Of a stretch of 64,000 nucleotides of DNA, positions 34,430-46,664 are shown piece by piece. Both the position numbers and the translations under genes were made by a program. The notes beneath the pieces were generated by a model. That model was not told where the DNA came from. It ran no database searches and saw nothing but the letters and a program-made list of their open reading frames with translations. Within the stretch, counting starts at the first letter, position 1. Every line of letters begins with the position of its first letter. The stretch comes from Larus michahellis (lineage: Eukaryota > Chordata > Aves > Charadriiformes > Laridae), in NCBI RefSeq assembly GCF_964199755.1, contig NC_133899.1:26453446-26517445 (forward strand), in the 5' to 3' direction.

Positions 34430-34860
34430 ACTAGCAGGTGATGAGGAATCCGATGAAAATAAATTCAATACGGCTATGAAGACTAAATGAATGTCTTAGT
34501 ACATATATAAATCTTCTGCTATTTATTAAGTCCTGCAAAGATTTATTAAATTTTGTATGGCTTAAGAAATACAAAAGAATTGTAATAATAAGAGAGAGGG
34601 GATTGCATATAATTCATATTTTAATAATGGTCAAACGGGTTGATTATATCTTTTCTGATATGATGAATATTACAGAATATTATATAAACTAATATTTGTG
34701 GAAAATTTATGCAACTCAAAGATGTTCAGATGGTTCAACCTTAAACAATAAAAATAAATCATTTTGAAGCCTGAAATATCTTTGGCATCGAGGTTTCTAC
34801 TTTAAAAGTATATGATTTCAGCATTATTTTTATCAGAATCGCTTTTTTTTTTTTTTTTTA
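34430..34860. other. Very AT-rich segment, possible matrix-attachment-like DNA
   Basis: More than 400 bases are dominated by A and T (for example TGATGAATATTACAGAATAT and TATTATATAAACTAATATTT), ending in a T17 run at 34843-34859. The unwinding-prone composition fits scaffold or matrix attachment regions. It may equally be neutral AT-rich desert DNA. Confidence 0.2.
34843..34859. repeat. T17 homopolymer
   Basis: Seventeen T at the end of the AT-rich segment. Confidence 0.85.
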
Positions 34861-34995
34861 GAACTTAAATTTCATTTATGCAGATGCACTGATCAGAGAT
34901 ACGTGCAACAAGGGCTTCCCTCAAAGCAAGAGAAGGTGGCCTTGACTGCACAGAACCCTGAGAGAGACCAAGGCACTGCTCAGCAGCCAGCACCA

Positions 34996-35042
34996 TGAAG
35001 ACCACATCCAAAGAAATGCCGTGAAGACCACATCCAAAGAAA
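34996..35042. repeat. 26-bp tandem duplication
   Basis: TGAAGACCACATCCAAAGAA followed by one more A occurs at 34996-35016 and again at 35022-35042, a period of 26 bases with a five-base linker (TGCCG). The copies are identical over 21 bases, so the duplication is probably recent. Confidence 0.9.
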
Positions 35043-36864
35043 GAAATACGAGGAGGCAGAAAGGCGAAACAGCAACTTAAATAACTAGCCACAGTCTGTT
35101 CAGCTGTAAGGTAACACACGCACAAATGGGAGTGAAAATATGCGGCTGAATAGTGGCTAGATCTTGTAGGTGTTTTGCTTGGAAACATCTCCTGGAATCT
35201 TATGGTAGAGCAAGATGTCACATACTCTAAAAAGACACCATTCAACTAGAATGTGCACTAGAGCTGCAAAAAAACAATGCTGAAAAGATAATACAGAACT
35301 GCAGGGAAAAATGGCCACTTGAAAATATCCCATCAAATGGAAAGAGAGCAGCTATCAAGCTGATTTTCCTGTGTCCTAATTGTTTTATCTGAAAAAAAAG
35401 GGGAAGAACCAGATTCTGCCCTCAGACACAAAGTGCATGGACACAGTGCTGGTCCCTTCCAGCTGCTCACACGCGCAGGCTTAGACTTTTGAGGAAATTC
35501 CTCTGAGCTTGCAAAGAGACAGCAGGTCACCCTGCGAGCCTTCCGTTGTTGGAGGGTAGGAACTTACCAGCTGAAATGCTGGGCCATTTGGTGTGCCGTA
35601 ACACTCTTGTCACTAAAAGACGCTGACAATTTCAAACCTGCGCTTACATCACAAGCAGCTTTGGATGAAACAGTAACAGTGATTAAATATTCCCAGTAGC
35701 AAGAAAGTTTACTGGATGGCTGTGGGACCTCTTGATAAGGAAGAGGAAATGACTTGACCGAAGGATGGTGAAGTAGCTGGAAAGGGAAATGATGGGGTTT
35801 TGATTCGCCTTTCCTTTTAAAATACAATGCAAAATTTCTTTATCCAAGGGCACTTGTCACGGGAGCTTAGAATGAGGCCTTGGCAGAGACTGAAGTCTCT
35901 GAGGAAGCAACAAAAAAAACCCAGAAAAAAGTCAAGAACACTAAACCCCAAGGAGTAAAAATTCTGAGGGTTCTGAAAGAAATAAATTACAAAATAATTG
36001 GGATAATAGGAAATAAAGTCACATTTCTTTGCTCTGGTGAGATATGATACACATGAGGACTGCAACGCTAACTTCTTTAAAGAGAAGATGTATAAAATAA
36101 GCTAGGGATATTAGCATATTACGTTAGTATCACTGAATGCATATTGCAGAATTACCTCTGCCCGGCACAGATAACTCTACATACACTTGTTGTTTAAACA
36201 TTTGAGAAAAGTGTTTTTCCCTGTAAGATCTGAAGGTCATTTGTATTCCCTTCTTCCTCAGAAAAGCAGGAAAAATACAACACCCAAGAGTAGGTCGCTG
36301 CTTCTCTGCAATATTGATAGATGGATTTCCAAATGTGTTTTCTAGATTTGAGTATATTTAAATGGCTGATTTTGCCAACTTGCATACTTGAACAATAAAA
36401 TGCATCCAGTAATATCTTTTATGTGCTACTGGTATGTTCCTGCAATGTATACCATGTATGAACAAATTGAAGAGGCAATTTCATAAACTCTTGAAAAATT
36501 ACATTATTTTTGTCACGCAAACAGATTTTGAATGCATAAGTGTCCAGAAAAGCCAACAACAAGAAAAAAAATCTTAGTGAGGACAGCTTCTCTGTACAGA
36601 TACAAGATTACGGACCATTCCAGTGGGAATAAGCATGTGAGTTAATTTAATCAACACGTGAACTGTTTGCAGAGTTGGACTAATTTTATCTGAATTTACC
36701 ACGGAAGACATTTGCAAAAGACTGCACGCTCACGGATGGAGACAGGAATGAAGTTCCACTGACTACTTGGCCAAGCGGCCTAATCCAGGAGAGAAGGTGC
36801 ACACCTTGTCTGAATAGTTACTGAAGTTTGTGAAGCCAGCCAAGAAAAATACTTGCGAGGAGGT

Positions 36865-36885
36865 GATTTCGCATATTGCGAAATC
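36865..36885. repeat. Perfect inverted repeat GATTTCGC/GCGAAATC
   Basis: GATTTCGC (36865-36872) and GCGAAATC (36878-36885) pair perfectly around ATATT. It is a short CpG-containing palindrome; E2F-like TTTCGC cores face each other, which could be coincidence. Confidence 0.8.
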
Positions 36886-39675
36886 TAAGAAGTTTATGGA
36901 ATAACGAGGATCGTGTCAGTGGTGACAGGGACGTGATGGACAGTTTTGCACTGGTCCTTTCCAAAAAGCTGGAGGTGGTTGGTCTACAGCCTCCACATGT
37001 CCGGGAGGGGAGGCAGCAGGGAGGCTCAGCGCCCGTGCTCGCCCTGTTTGCTCACACACGGCACATACTGGCACCGGGCTGTGCTTGTTGCGGCGATGGT
37101 ACGGACTGTGCATACCCTGCGTGGAGTAAGTTTATAGAAGGGATTTTGCAACGAAGTGCTAAAACAGCAGGACATCGAACTCAATGCAGGAGTTCATGTT
37201 ACACCTGCGTTCTTATTAATGCCAACTGTTAATGAAATGCAGAGAAGACATGATTCCATTGTGCTGTTAGTGCATATCCCATATGAGCCTCGGAAGCTGC
37301 TTTTGCTCCATTGTTCTTCTATGCTTTGGCATAATTGAGTTTTATAATTGTTGATATTAATGTTTTCCTATCCTCCTTGGCCTTTACTATCCCCAACAGA
37401 CATTATCTGGGGCTTGGCATGACAGCCAAATATATTAGTTATGTGGTTTATCCTGCCTACCTTCTTGATTAAAATCTGATGATTAAAAGTCTTTAATAGA
37501 GCTAGAAAATGTGGTTGCTCTCTCCCTTCCCTATGGGAGGAAGGACGTTTACTAAACGCACTGTCAGAAACACCAGCTTTCCACGGCTTGTCCAACAGCC
37601 AAAAACCACAACCCTTTTGTAAACAGCTGCCCATGAGAATGAATTAAAGTATCCGCGGCATGAACTAGTTGCCTTATTTCATAACAAGATACAAAGAGAA
37701 AGCGCTGGATGGGAGCGTGGAGACAGGCTGGGCAGCAGCAGGGAGGGGGATGGATTTCTGCATCAAACAAGCCAGCAGACTGGCCTTTTTTGCTGCTGTG
37801 AAATTCTTTAAACCCCAGTGATCACAGTATCTTCAGCAAAGCTGGGAGCAACAGCTGGCAGAGGGGAAAAAGACGTTTGAACCAGGCCCCAAACCCAGCA
37901 TTAAAACGCTTTGTGGATGGGCTGCTTAACCCTCTCTTGAAAGCCAGGCTCTGACTCATGGAGACATGTCATCTACCCACCTGCAAAGGCCAGGAGCACC
38001 ACTGAGGCTGCCCCCAGCTGCCGGCCTGTCCTGGATGCTGAAGACTTTGGAAGATCCGGTGTAAGAACCAGGTCTAGGCTGCTCCAGGAACAGCAAGCCT
38101 GTAGGGATGCAACAGCTTTGCTACATCATCAACCAGTGGCCAAGGTTCATTCTATTCTGTAGACAGACAGAGCAGAAATCCAGTCACGATAAAACTCTTC
38201 TACTAAGATAAGAAACTATTTTAGCCTAAAGTTCCTACTTGGTTTCTTTTCACTCCATCAAATAATAAAAAAAAACCAATCCATCAGTATTAAGTATTTA
38301 AAAACCAAATGCGGAAAGGAAAATACTTTTGTTCATGGTCATTTTCAGGTTAATATTTCTCTTCACGAGATTCTGGGAACTGATACTGGTTACACCTTAT
38401 TCTTGTAACGAAAATTCATCCTTTAAAACGAAGCTTTGATCAGCAGCTATTTTTCTCCAAGGCAGATGGCAGCCTCACGAAGACTCATCTCAGCCTAATG
38501 CACAGAAACAGTGCAGGACCCGAGGAGAGTTTTCCAACTGTAATGCCGAGAACTTTCTCATTTATTGTGTGTCATGCATTTTTTTTCTGTTGTTATTACT
38601 GCTGATTGCAAAGATTTTTAATGCCTTCTTTGTAATCAGCACTCTTTCCTCCTTATTTATTCATTAATGCCACAGCCCATACTTGTGATCTCAAAATTGT
38701 TCCCATGGTGACAAATGGGTAATGTCACAAAAGCTTGATTTGTAAAATAACTGCACGGACAGGGCAGGAACTCTGGCAAAGTGCAAATGGAATAGCTGCT
38801 GGTTACCCACAAATATCCTAATAACCAGTAATGAAGGCAAAGGAAATGTAGGCAATTCAGTAGGTATTTTGAATAACGAATTGTAATTTTTAATCTTCCA
38901 AATGTGGCAATGCTTTCTCGTCATGTGGAGCAAATGATGACATGCGATGTGAACTGTAATTCTGGTGCAAAAATATTACCTACAGGTGGTGAGATGCAAA
39001 GATTTCCATCCAGACATGTACCCTGTGTTTGTGCTTCGTGGGTACGTGAGCCAAAGCCATTATCTTCTGGGCTGGTGAAGCTTTAGGAGGTAACTGTTTA
39101 GTGGAGTTGTACTCCATACATAGCATCAAAATTCAACTTAATTCCTCCTTTGTTACCACTCATTTATCGATCGCGGGTCTCTCCGCAGCTCTCCAGACAC
39201 AAAGCCCTCTCAAGCAGGTACAGGCTCCACCTTGGCGCACCTCCCTGGGTTGCCGTTACAAATTCTGCTACATGACTGAAATGGAAACTAAAAGGTGAGC
39301 TGAAGCTAATTAAAGGACATTGATCTGCTCGAAAAGTCCCGTGGATGAAAATTGTAAAATTTTAAATTAAAATTGATTTTATGGTGAGTTTCTTCTTTGT
39401 CACAAAAAAATCAGTAAAAGGGGGGTTTTAAACACCTTTATGAGCGCGCTGGCGAAGGAACCGTTTTTACAAAAAAACAAAAACCCAACAAAATACCCTA
39501 GAAAGATCTTTGTGTTCAGGACAGCAGAAAAACACAAGCTGTAACACATGAGAAATTTTCAATCCGGCACTTTTTTGGCACTGTACCTCTCCTGAGCCCC
39601 AGTTTTCAAAACCCACCTCTGCTCCCAGGTCTGCAGCACGTCAAAGTGGCCAGTATGCACCTTCTTGTACTTCTC

Positions 39676-39700
39676 TAAAAAATAAAATAAAATAAAATAC
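39676..39700. repeat. AAAAT pentanucleotide microsatellite
   Basis: AAAAT is repeated about five times (AATAAAATAAAATAAAATAC) with no interruption. Confidence 0.9.
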
Positions 39701-40052
39701 AGTTAGTATATTTCAATATATTCATGCTTGGGTATTATTAACTGCTTTTGCGATAGTATTTTTTCTCCTTTCCCACATCCCAGGAGGACATGCTCTCAAC
39801 TACGTGGTGGCGACAGCGGGTTTCCTTCCCATTTAAAGATGCAGGATCTAATCCTTTCCTGCGAATGTTGTGTCTTGTTCAGGGATTCAGCTCAGTCGCA
39901 TCAAGCTCCAAAAGGGACGTTACACCCACATGGCCAAAGGGTGGTATTCTACAGGTACTTTGTACGAAGAAGTTTGACTCAGTGGGCACAGAAAAAGGAG
40001 CTATCAAGGGACAAAGCAACGCCTGCAGATGGCACTTTTGAAATATTAAGTA

Positions 40053-40077
40053 GCAAAGGCAAGCTTCATGCCTTTGC
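40053..40077. repeat. Perfect inverted repeat GCAAAGGC/GCCTTTGC
   Basis: Eight-base arms at 40053-40060 and 40070-40077 flank AAGCTTCAT. The stem is too short for a microRNA precursor. Confidence 0.8.
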
Positions 40078-40872
40078 CTTAAGAACTGAACTATTAATTC
40101 ATTGCTACTGAGGAAATAAGTTGAGTTCCCCTTGGCAGAAAAATTTAACCTCGAGTGTTCTGCATGGAGAAATCACTCGTGGGTGGGCTGTTTTCTTTTC
40201 AAATGTCTTCTCCTCTGATTTTTTTCCCCCTGTGCACTAATGTCAGCTTCCAGCAATTAATTTTGGAGCATTCACTGTGTATCCTTCAGAAATCAGCAGC
40301 TATTGATCAGCAAAATGCTGACTGTTGACACCCTACCTTGCAGTTTGCGCTTTCCCTCAGCTGCATTTGAACAGTTGATACCCCGTCTCTTGGCAGCAGG
40401 TCTTCCGATGCTGCGCCACCAAGGTCAGCAAAGGGGACAGGCTGGGGGGACTCCAGGAGAGCCTGAGACCTTTTTAAGCTGAGTGCAATGCCAAAGTAAC
40501 CATAATGCAGGAATGCAGCATCTGGACACAGTTATATCCCCAGTCTTCTGCATCAAACCCTTGTGATCTAATAGGTGCTTAATTACCTTATAGAGTATTC
40601 CTGTATAATTCGCTCTAATCAGAGAAAAATTACTTTCAAAACTGGCGTATATTTCTATTTCCTCATTTAATATTCAAGATTACTCAGTATAAATGACCAC
40701 GCGCTTTTACTGGAACTCTTCCTTTCCCAGTGGAAATTCCAGCATCTTCCTTATGGGCCACAATTTCTACCCAGCAGCAACACTGATGTAAATCTGCATT
40801 ATTTTCCACGAAAGGAATGGAGCTTCTAAAACGCTATATTTCTACAACTTCCCCTAATATATTCTTTTGTAG

Positions 40873-41116
40873 GTGGTGCTTTGTGCTTATGAAGCATCAG
40901 ATAAAGCGTGTAAATATCAAATTCAATGAGTTCCGTGTAATGAAGGGCTACAAAGGGGAACTGAACGCAACACCTCCAGCGTTCGTCATGGTACACCTGG
41001 GAAAGCCCAAAGAGACCGTCCCTGCAAACAGCGAGGAGCACAGCGGTGGCTATACACCTTTCAGATGTGGTGGAGACAGTCAAGCTGTGCTGAATTCCTC
41101 TCTGAAGGAAGCCTGA
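40873..41116 (+). other. Hypothetical terminal exon (weak)
   Basis: An acceptor-like TATATTCTTTTGTAG ends at 40872. The frame crossing it is open to a TGA at 41114-41116, and the last 74 codons from AAG (about 40892) read as a mixed hydrophilic peptide including VMKGYKGELNATPPAFVMVH. Roughly 57 percent of third positions are G or C by hand count, somewhat above the AT-rich surroundings. No protein family is recognised and a minus-strand frame is open over part of the region, so chance is the default explanation. Confidence 0.12.
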
Positions 41117-41483
41117 GAAGGAAATACTGGTCCTGCTTCAGAGAGCAGAGTTCTACTCACAAAGGCCATGCAAAATACGCAAAACTATGGTTCTTCAGAG
41201 ACAGCCTTTCCACAAGCCCCACTGTCGCCAATCCGCACACCTGTAACATGGGGAGGCAGCATGGGAAGGAGGCATTAGATTTCTGTATCTTTTCTCCTAC
41301 ACTGTCCATCAGCTGGTGGAAAATTTAATAGCGGCCAATTAATGACCTTTTCTGTAATGATATGCAGTCCGTTCATTTGCTCCCCGGTACCTCCCACACC
41401 TGAGGAGCAGCCCTGTCCTCCCTCCCTTCTCCAGTAATTGCTCCCTCCCCTGAATTTTCTCCATCACATTAATTTCTCTCAGG

Positions 41484-41501
41484 AAAAAAAAAAAAAAAAA
41501 A
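41484..41501. repeat. A18 homopolymer
   Basis: Eighteen A on the plus strand following a pyrimidine-rich stretch (41400-41480). No retrocopy body is recognised. Confidence 0.85.
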
Positions 41502-43078
41502 TTCAGGCAATTTTATGTCCTTAGGAATTTTCAGTTCATCATTCCACTGCTGTGCCCTGACCTAGCAGAAAGCCCTCATTAGCTTGCTTCTTCTCTCCCC
41601 CATCTTGGGACACGATGGCTGGCACTGTCTTTGCATGCTAATTTCCAAAACATAAGACAGTTAAATATTCATTTTGCATTTATGAGAACAGTGTCTTTCT
41701 AAAAGATCAGCGAATTAAAATAAACTTCATTTTTGTTACACGTAGTTACCTGGGAGCTGAAGAGCAGCTGGTGATGAACGTCTTTGAACGAGCCAGTGTC
41801 CTGCCAGCATCCCTCCTCAGTTTTGGATGGGACCATTCCGTGATGCAGTTCTGCACCTTTTAAACTCATCCTTGTCAAAATATTTTTGCTGCAACAATGA
41901 TCACCACCACTGTCCAACCGTCAATAAAGACCATTTGCTCTCTGAACTACTCTTTCTTTAAGAAAGACCTCAGAATGCTTCATCTATTCTCCAATAGCTA
42001 TGTCGCAACATTTTTGTGGTGTATAAAGTGTAGAAATATCCATTTGTTCCATGGTAAAAAAAGCAATTTGGAAATATAGTTGCTAAATTCTGACATAGAT
42101 TTAGAAGAAACCTTTTCTTCACAATCCCATTTCGGTGTTCTCTCTGCATAGCATTAGCCAGCACCGATCTAGGCAGGACTACATCACAGGAGGCATTAGA
42201 GCTGGAGAAGAACCTCACGGGCTAAAGAGGACCTCATGGCTTTGGGCAGCTATTACAATTTGTAAATTAATGCTCTAATTCTGCAGAGTCTGTCAGTGCT
42301 TACAAGCAAGAAAGTTTGGCTTTAAGTGGCTTCCCCTTTTCTCTTGCCCCATCCTTCATTCCTTACTCAAGATTTTTTGCAATATCCCTGACAATTTACA
42401 TGAGTACAACTGTGGAAGGTAATTAAGATCTGGTCTTGATTTTCATTGTCCTAACAGACTCTTCAGCTCCTATCCAATAGGAACATATGCATTCACACAC
42501 TGTTATGGGAAAAATATGGGAAATGGAAAAAAAGTGCCGAAGCATTACTAACAGAGCAAATCTGATACCTGCAGATGATGACAGGAGACTGGTCTTCATT
42601 CTGTCGCAGTTGACCTCGCTGTTGTCCCACTTCCTCACTTTCCATGCTGTTCCACTTGCCATTTTTCAGATGAGTTTATTTGGGCTTTGGCAGGCAACAA
42701 ACTGGAAGTCAAACAAAATTGCAAAACCAGTGACAGCTGAAGCTGTGACCAGGACTGCGTGCACCCATCTGCTGGAAACTCAGAGTCCCCCAGACACCGT
42801 GATCGTTTGGAGGAGACCTTCTTTCTACATCTATGCTGCACCTGGGTTCCTTTTTTCAATCTACTTATTAAAATAATGCCTTGGAGGATTAATTGGCATA
42901 CGTACCCACCAGCTTAAGGCAGCTGGTGCTAGTTCTTACTATACAACAGACAAGTGAGCCAAGTCCTATATTGTCCAGATTTGGTTTTATGTCCGGTTTC
43001 TGAATCCCTTCACATTGCCTCTGACTGTAGAAAATAATTGACCAGCTGTTCTTCCATCAGATGTAACAGTATAGGCTG

Positions 43079-43095
43079 CAACAACAACAACAAAA
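43079..43095. repeat. CAA trinucleotide repeat
   Basis: About five CAA units (GCAACAACAACAACAAAAC). Short simple repeat. Confidence 0.8.
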
Positions 43096-44729
43096 CTATT
43101 TAGGAATATAAAAGACGGCAGTTAGCATAGAGAAATCATTAAACCCCTTACTTTCCGTTATGACATGCATCCCAGTGCGTACACCAGATTAAGAGCGTTC
43201 ATGGTAACAGCACTGCTGGTTGTAGAGGCTCTTTGAGCACCAACAGAGATTGTAGACTGGAAACTATTTGAGAAACAGGTGGGTTAGAAAAAGGGGAACA
43301 AGAAATACAAGATTCATCCACATCGCTGTACCCACATTGTTTTGTCTTTAACATACATCTTGGGGGATGAGTCAGTGAAAGAAGACACCATCCAAGTCCT
43401 GAACACTGGGAGAGAGGTTCTTGTCACCCCTTGTGACTTTGTTTTCTTCGCCCTTTTTGGTTTTCTGTTGTTTCTAAAATGTTAGCTTTTGTAGAAGAAA
43501 TAAAACGGGCAAAACGAAGACTTTGAATTACTTATTAATACTTAGCATAAAGCAGTGTTAAAACTCAGCAGAGTTTTGGTTTATGGTTGGGGAGTTTTTT
43601 TAGGAGCGTGGCCTGTCTCTAAATGGCACATCTGACACCCTTCTCGATGGGCGGCACCACAAACACCAGTCCTCTCCTCAACTCCTGCCCCACGGAGCCC
43701 ACCCGAAAGTGGGAGCTCAGGTTTCTGCTGCCTGCAGGCAGCGTCTGGCAGTGAAACAATGTCTTGGAAAGGCCTCCTGCCCCCCCACGCTTTATTCTTA
43801 CAATCCAGGAGAGAATTACAGATCAAAGGAAAGACAATGCAGCTTTGTCTAATCTTGACGCTTTTATAACTCTATCAGCTTCTGCCAAGCCCCTCAGGAC
43901 TCCCGTTTGCCATGGGAGTTAGAGGTCTAAATATATCTTTGAGGAGCAGGGCTTAATCTTTCTGTTCTATGGGAAGGATTGTGCTCACCACCATCAATTT
44001 CCCCCAAACTTTTTTGCTGCCTCATCTGCGAAGTCTCCAGGGTAAGAATCCTTCTCAGGGTGGATGGGGGCTGCTCTCTGAACCAACCGCAGAGCAAGTG
44101 GTCCTCAGGTGTGATTCATCCCCTCCTAAGGGGCCTGTCTAAGGTAGGTAGAAGGACATCTTTCCCCTAGAAGCACATTTCTCGTTGAGTGCAGTAGGGA
44201 ACTACTTTTAAACTACGTGCCTTAAATTAAGTCCGGTGATACGAATACCACCATTTCCTTTCAAAAAATTTAGGATACGTGGATACTTACACCCTGGCCT
44301 TCCCGGAGCTGCAGAGGGATGCAGGCCCCCACCTCCTGGTGAGGAAATCGGATGTGGCTGCAGAGGGTTTCTGTTATTGCCAGGACACGCTGTGCAGAGG
44401 CACAGTCCCACCTGCACCACACAACGCCCTTGTAGGTCAGTGAGCAGGAACAGCTCTGAGCAGTGAAGAGAAGTTGGATGTTCCACCTTCTCGTTTGTCC
44501 AGGATCTGCCGCCACCAGTGACCTCCTCACATATGTGGGGACGGGGACGGCAGAGAAGCCCTTGCAGTCTTCAAGGGTGAAATAATTTCAGAAGGAGGAT
44601 GCCACACAGTGTACCCAAAGCGTCTGCAGCACAGTGTTGAAAGTCACCGTGGAGAGCACGTAGTGGAAAGTGGGGAAACAAATACATGACACGAACCTGC
44701 GGACTCATTTGCTTTGTTCCAGGCAGTGA

Positions 44730-44930
44730 TCTGAACAGAACCCTCCAACGTCCCGGGAGACCCCAAGGCTCTCTTTGCCGGCCGGCTTCAGCGAGGTTGG
44801 CACTTCCATTACCACGTCCTGATGGACAGGCCCGCTGATGCGCGATGGGGAATTGGTTGCAGCAGCTACGCCAAAAGAAGTTGCTTTGCGGCAATTCTCT
44901 GAAAGCAGCTTCCCGCGGCCCATTGTACGG
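44730..44930. other. CpG-dense islet
   Basis: Around 15 CpG are visible in 200 bases, including GCCGGCCGGC near 44777, GATGCGCGATGG near 44836 and CCCGCGGCCC near 44911. Minus-strand frames at 44571-44969 and 44705-45112 are both open, consistent with GC-rich DNA rather than one real gene. Candidate hypomethylated element. Confidence 0.4.
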
Positions 44931-45325
44931 ACACTCCTGGCTGGAATAGATTTGCTTCTCTCTGAGCAATCAGTGCGGTCGCTACCTGAATGAACAGAGC
45001 ACGCTGCCAGGGGATCTACCCCAGAACGCTGCACGCCTGAGCCTCCGCTAGCCGCCTGCCTGCCAACAAGCTCCAAGCAATGCTGGCAGTGATACCAGAC
45101 TATATATGTCACTCTATAATGGCTTTACATTAATGGTCAAGCGAGTAAAAACACACCTAACAATTACTTATTACACGTGAGAAATAGCACAGTATTTCTG
45201 CAGGGTGTCCACGTACCACGTGCCCAGTACAGGTATATTTATAGCACACCAAAAAAAAAGGTTATTCCTGCACTGAAGTGCTTTCAAGCCCAATAGATAT
45301 GACAGAAGCTGGGAGAAAAGAAGAA

Positions 45326-45415
45326 TTATTACACCCATTTTTCCCTTTTAGAGTCGGGGGCTAAATAGACTAAATAACATGCCAGGCAGTCAGCAGCAAA
45401 GCGCAAATCCTTCTG
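45326..45415 (-). mobile_element. MIR-like SINE remnant (tentative)
   Basis: The plus strand reads ATTATTACACCCATTTTTCC, then GACTAAATAACATGCC, then GGCAGTCAGCAGC. This order matches the reverse complement of the MIR 3' half (a stretch resembling attattatccccattttaca, then a stretch like taagtgacttgcc, then a CACAGC-type motif). Ancient amniote repeat, heavily mutated. Confidence 0.4.
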
Positions 45416-45669
45416 TCATTTACAGGCCCAAAATGGGACGCTGCCAGGATCCTCCTTTGAAACCAGTCCATTTACAGGCTGTGAATCGCTGTTTATTCCA
45501 AGCACACGTTTTTTTGCCCGGTATTTCTTTCTCTGAGACGTCGGAAAGCAGGCCTGGGAAAGTGCCCAGTCAGCACTTCGATAACGAAGGTCAATTCTTT
45601 TGCTGACTCCCGTTGAAAGGGTCCCTGGGTACCATTTCAGTTACAGGCAGCTCAGCCAGCAGACATGCT

Positions 45670-45720
45670 TTCCTTTTTCCCTTTTCTTTTGGTTTCTTGT
45701 TATTTTTTTTCTTTTTGCAG
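45670..45720 (+). other. Long polypyrimidine tract ending in CAG
   Basis: About 50 bases, mostly T and C, run into CTTTTTGCAG at 45711-45720, which by itself is an excellent splice-acceptor sequence. The downstream frame that is open longest closes within about 15 codons and no donor was recognised, so no exon is claimed. It may be an acceptor for a non-coding exon or a decoy. Confidence 0.25.
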
Positions 45721-46655
45721 CGTTTCATAGTCCAAAGTACCTGATTAATTCAGTACTCTCTGCATAGCTCTCAGGCAGCTGTATGATTAGCCTCTGAATG
45801 TATTTTAAGCTGATATGTGCTGAACTGCTGTGATCTTCCATAAATTCTTTTATTACTATGAGAAGCAACTACCCATTTAATAAGGACAGTCTCCATTAAT
45901 TCTATGATCTCACAATACCCCAATACTTTTTTCAGGGAAAAAAAAGACGCACCTTTCACCTTGGAATTCTAATAACCAAATTATTTTTGCCTTTCCCACC
46001 CTTACCTTTGTGTAGACCCTCTTTTGCTGTGATAGACGAGACATGATACGGTTTATCTCACCCACCATCTCAGCCCTGCTTGTGTCAACGTGTGTCAGGC
46101 ACGTAGGTTTCAGTCAGTCCGGAGAAGTGAACGATCAGCCTATTAAACAGGGAAAAACACAAGCACTGACCCATCAGTAGATGGTTCAAGAAAGGAGATG
46201 CTCCTTCATGGCAGAGCGGACACCTAAACCAGGCAGAAGAGGGAACTGAGGAAGACGAAAGCAAGAGTGCAGCCAGGTTAACATGCTGCAGAGAGACCCA
46301 AATCAGTGAGAGGAGACAACAGGGAGGCAGTTACTTTAACCTCTTCCCTTCTTTTTTACAAAACATTGCTGCTGGAGCTCCTTGCTCTACAGAGGACTCT
46401 GCAAGCTGGACCTCTGCAGTTGGCTTTCAGCGTCTTCATGGTGGGGTTTAGTTAGAGCCCAGCTCCCAGCAAACCCCCGGCCGTGCTCGCAGCTCAGTGC
46501 AATGTGATTATCCAGGCCCAGAGCTCAGCAAATCACTCGCGTTTCTAGTCCAGAAAGAAAACCACATGGTAAAGAATGCGAAAATTCTCAGAAGTCCTGA
46601 AAAGCAACGCACCTTAAATCCCATAAATGCTGCAAGAAAACCTTGAGAGAGCTGA

Positions 46656-46664
46656 TGAGTCAGC
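46656..46664 (+). promoter_or_regulatory. NF-E2/antioxidant-response-type site TGAGTCAGC
   Basis: TGAGTCAGC within GATGAGTCAGCTG matches the extended site bound by small-Maf heterodimers (NF-E2, NRF2). It is a single motif in unique DNA, so binding is unproven. Confidence 0.15.

Larger units (their letters stand above)
28906..38000. other. Gene-free unique sequence with candidate conserved blocks
   Basis: No exon or RNA gene is supported. The block contains a CpG-dense patch (29245-29500), a T18 run (29934-29951), homeobox-site-rich AT blocks (30960-31410 and 32020-32300), a 14-bp minisatellite (31814-31854), AAAC/AAAT repeats (32507-32550), a triple CATGATGC (33225-33248), a MIR-like remnant (34240-34315), a very AT-rich segment (34430-34860) and a 26-bp duplication (34996-35042). 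Open frames such as 34865-35245 (minus) and 31386-31766 (plus) lack protein-like motifs. Confidence 0.55.

Noticed and set aside
34865-35245. 126-codon minus-strand frame
   Set aside because: It spans the 26-bp tandem duplication and gives a low-information cysteine/phenylalanine-rich peptide.
44571-45112. Two minus-strand frames of 132 and 135 codons
   Set aside because: They overlap in different frames within GC-rich DNA, with no shared protein family and no splice context.
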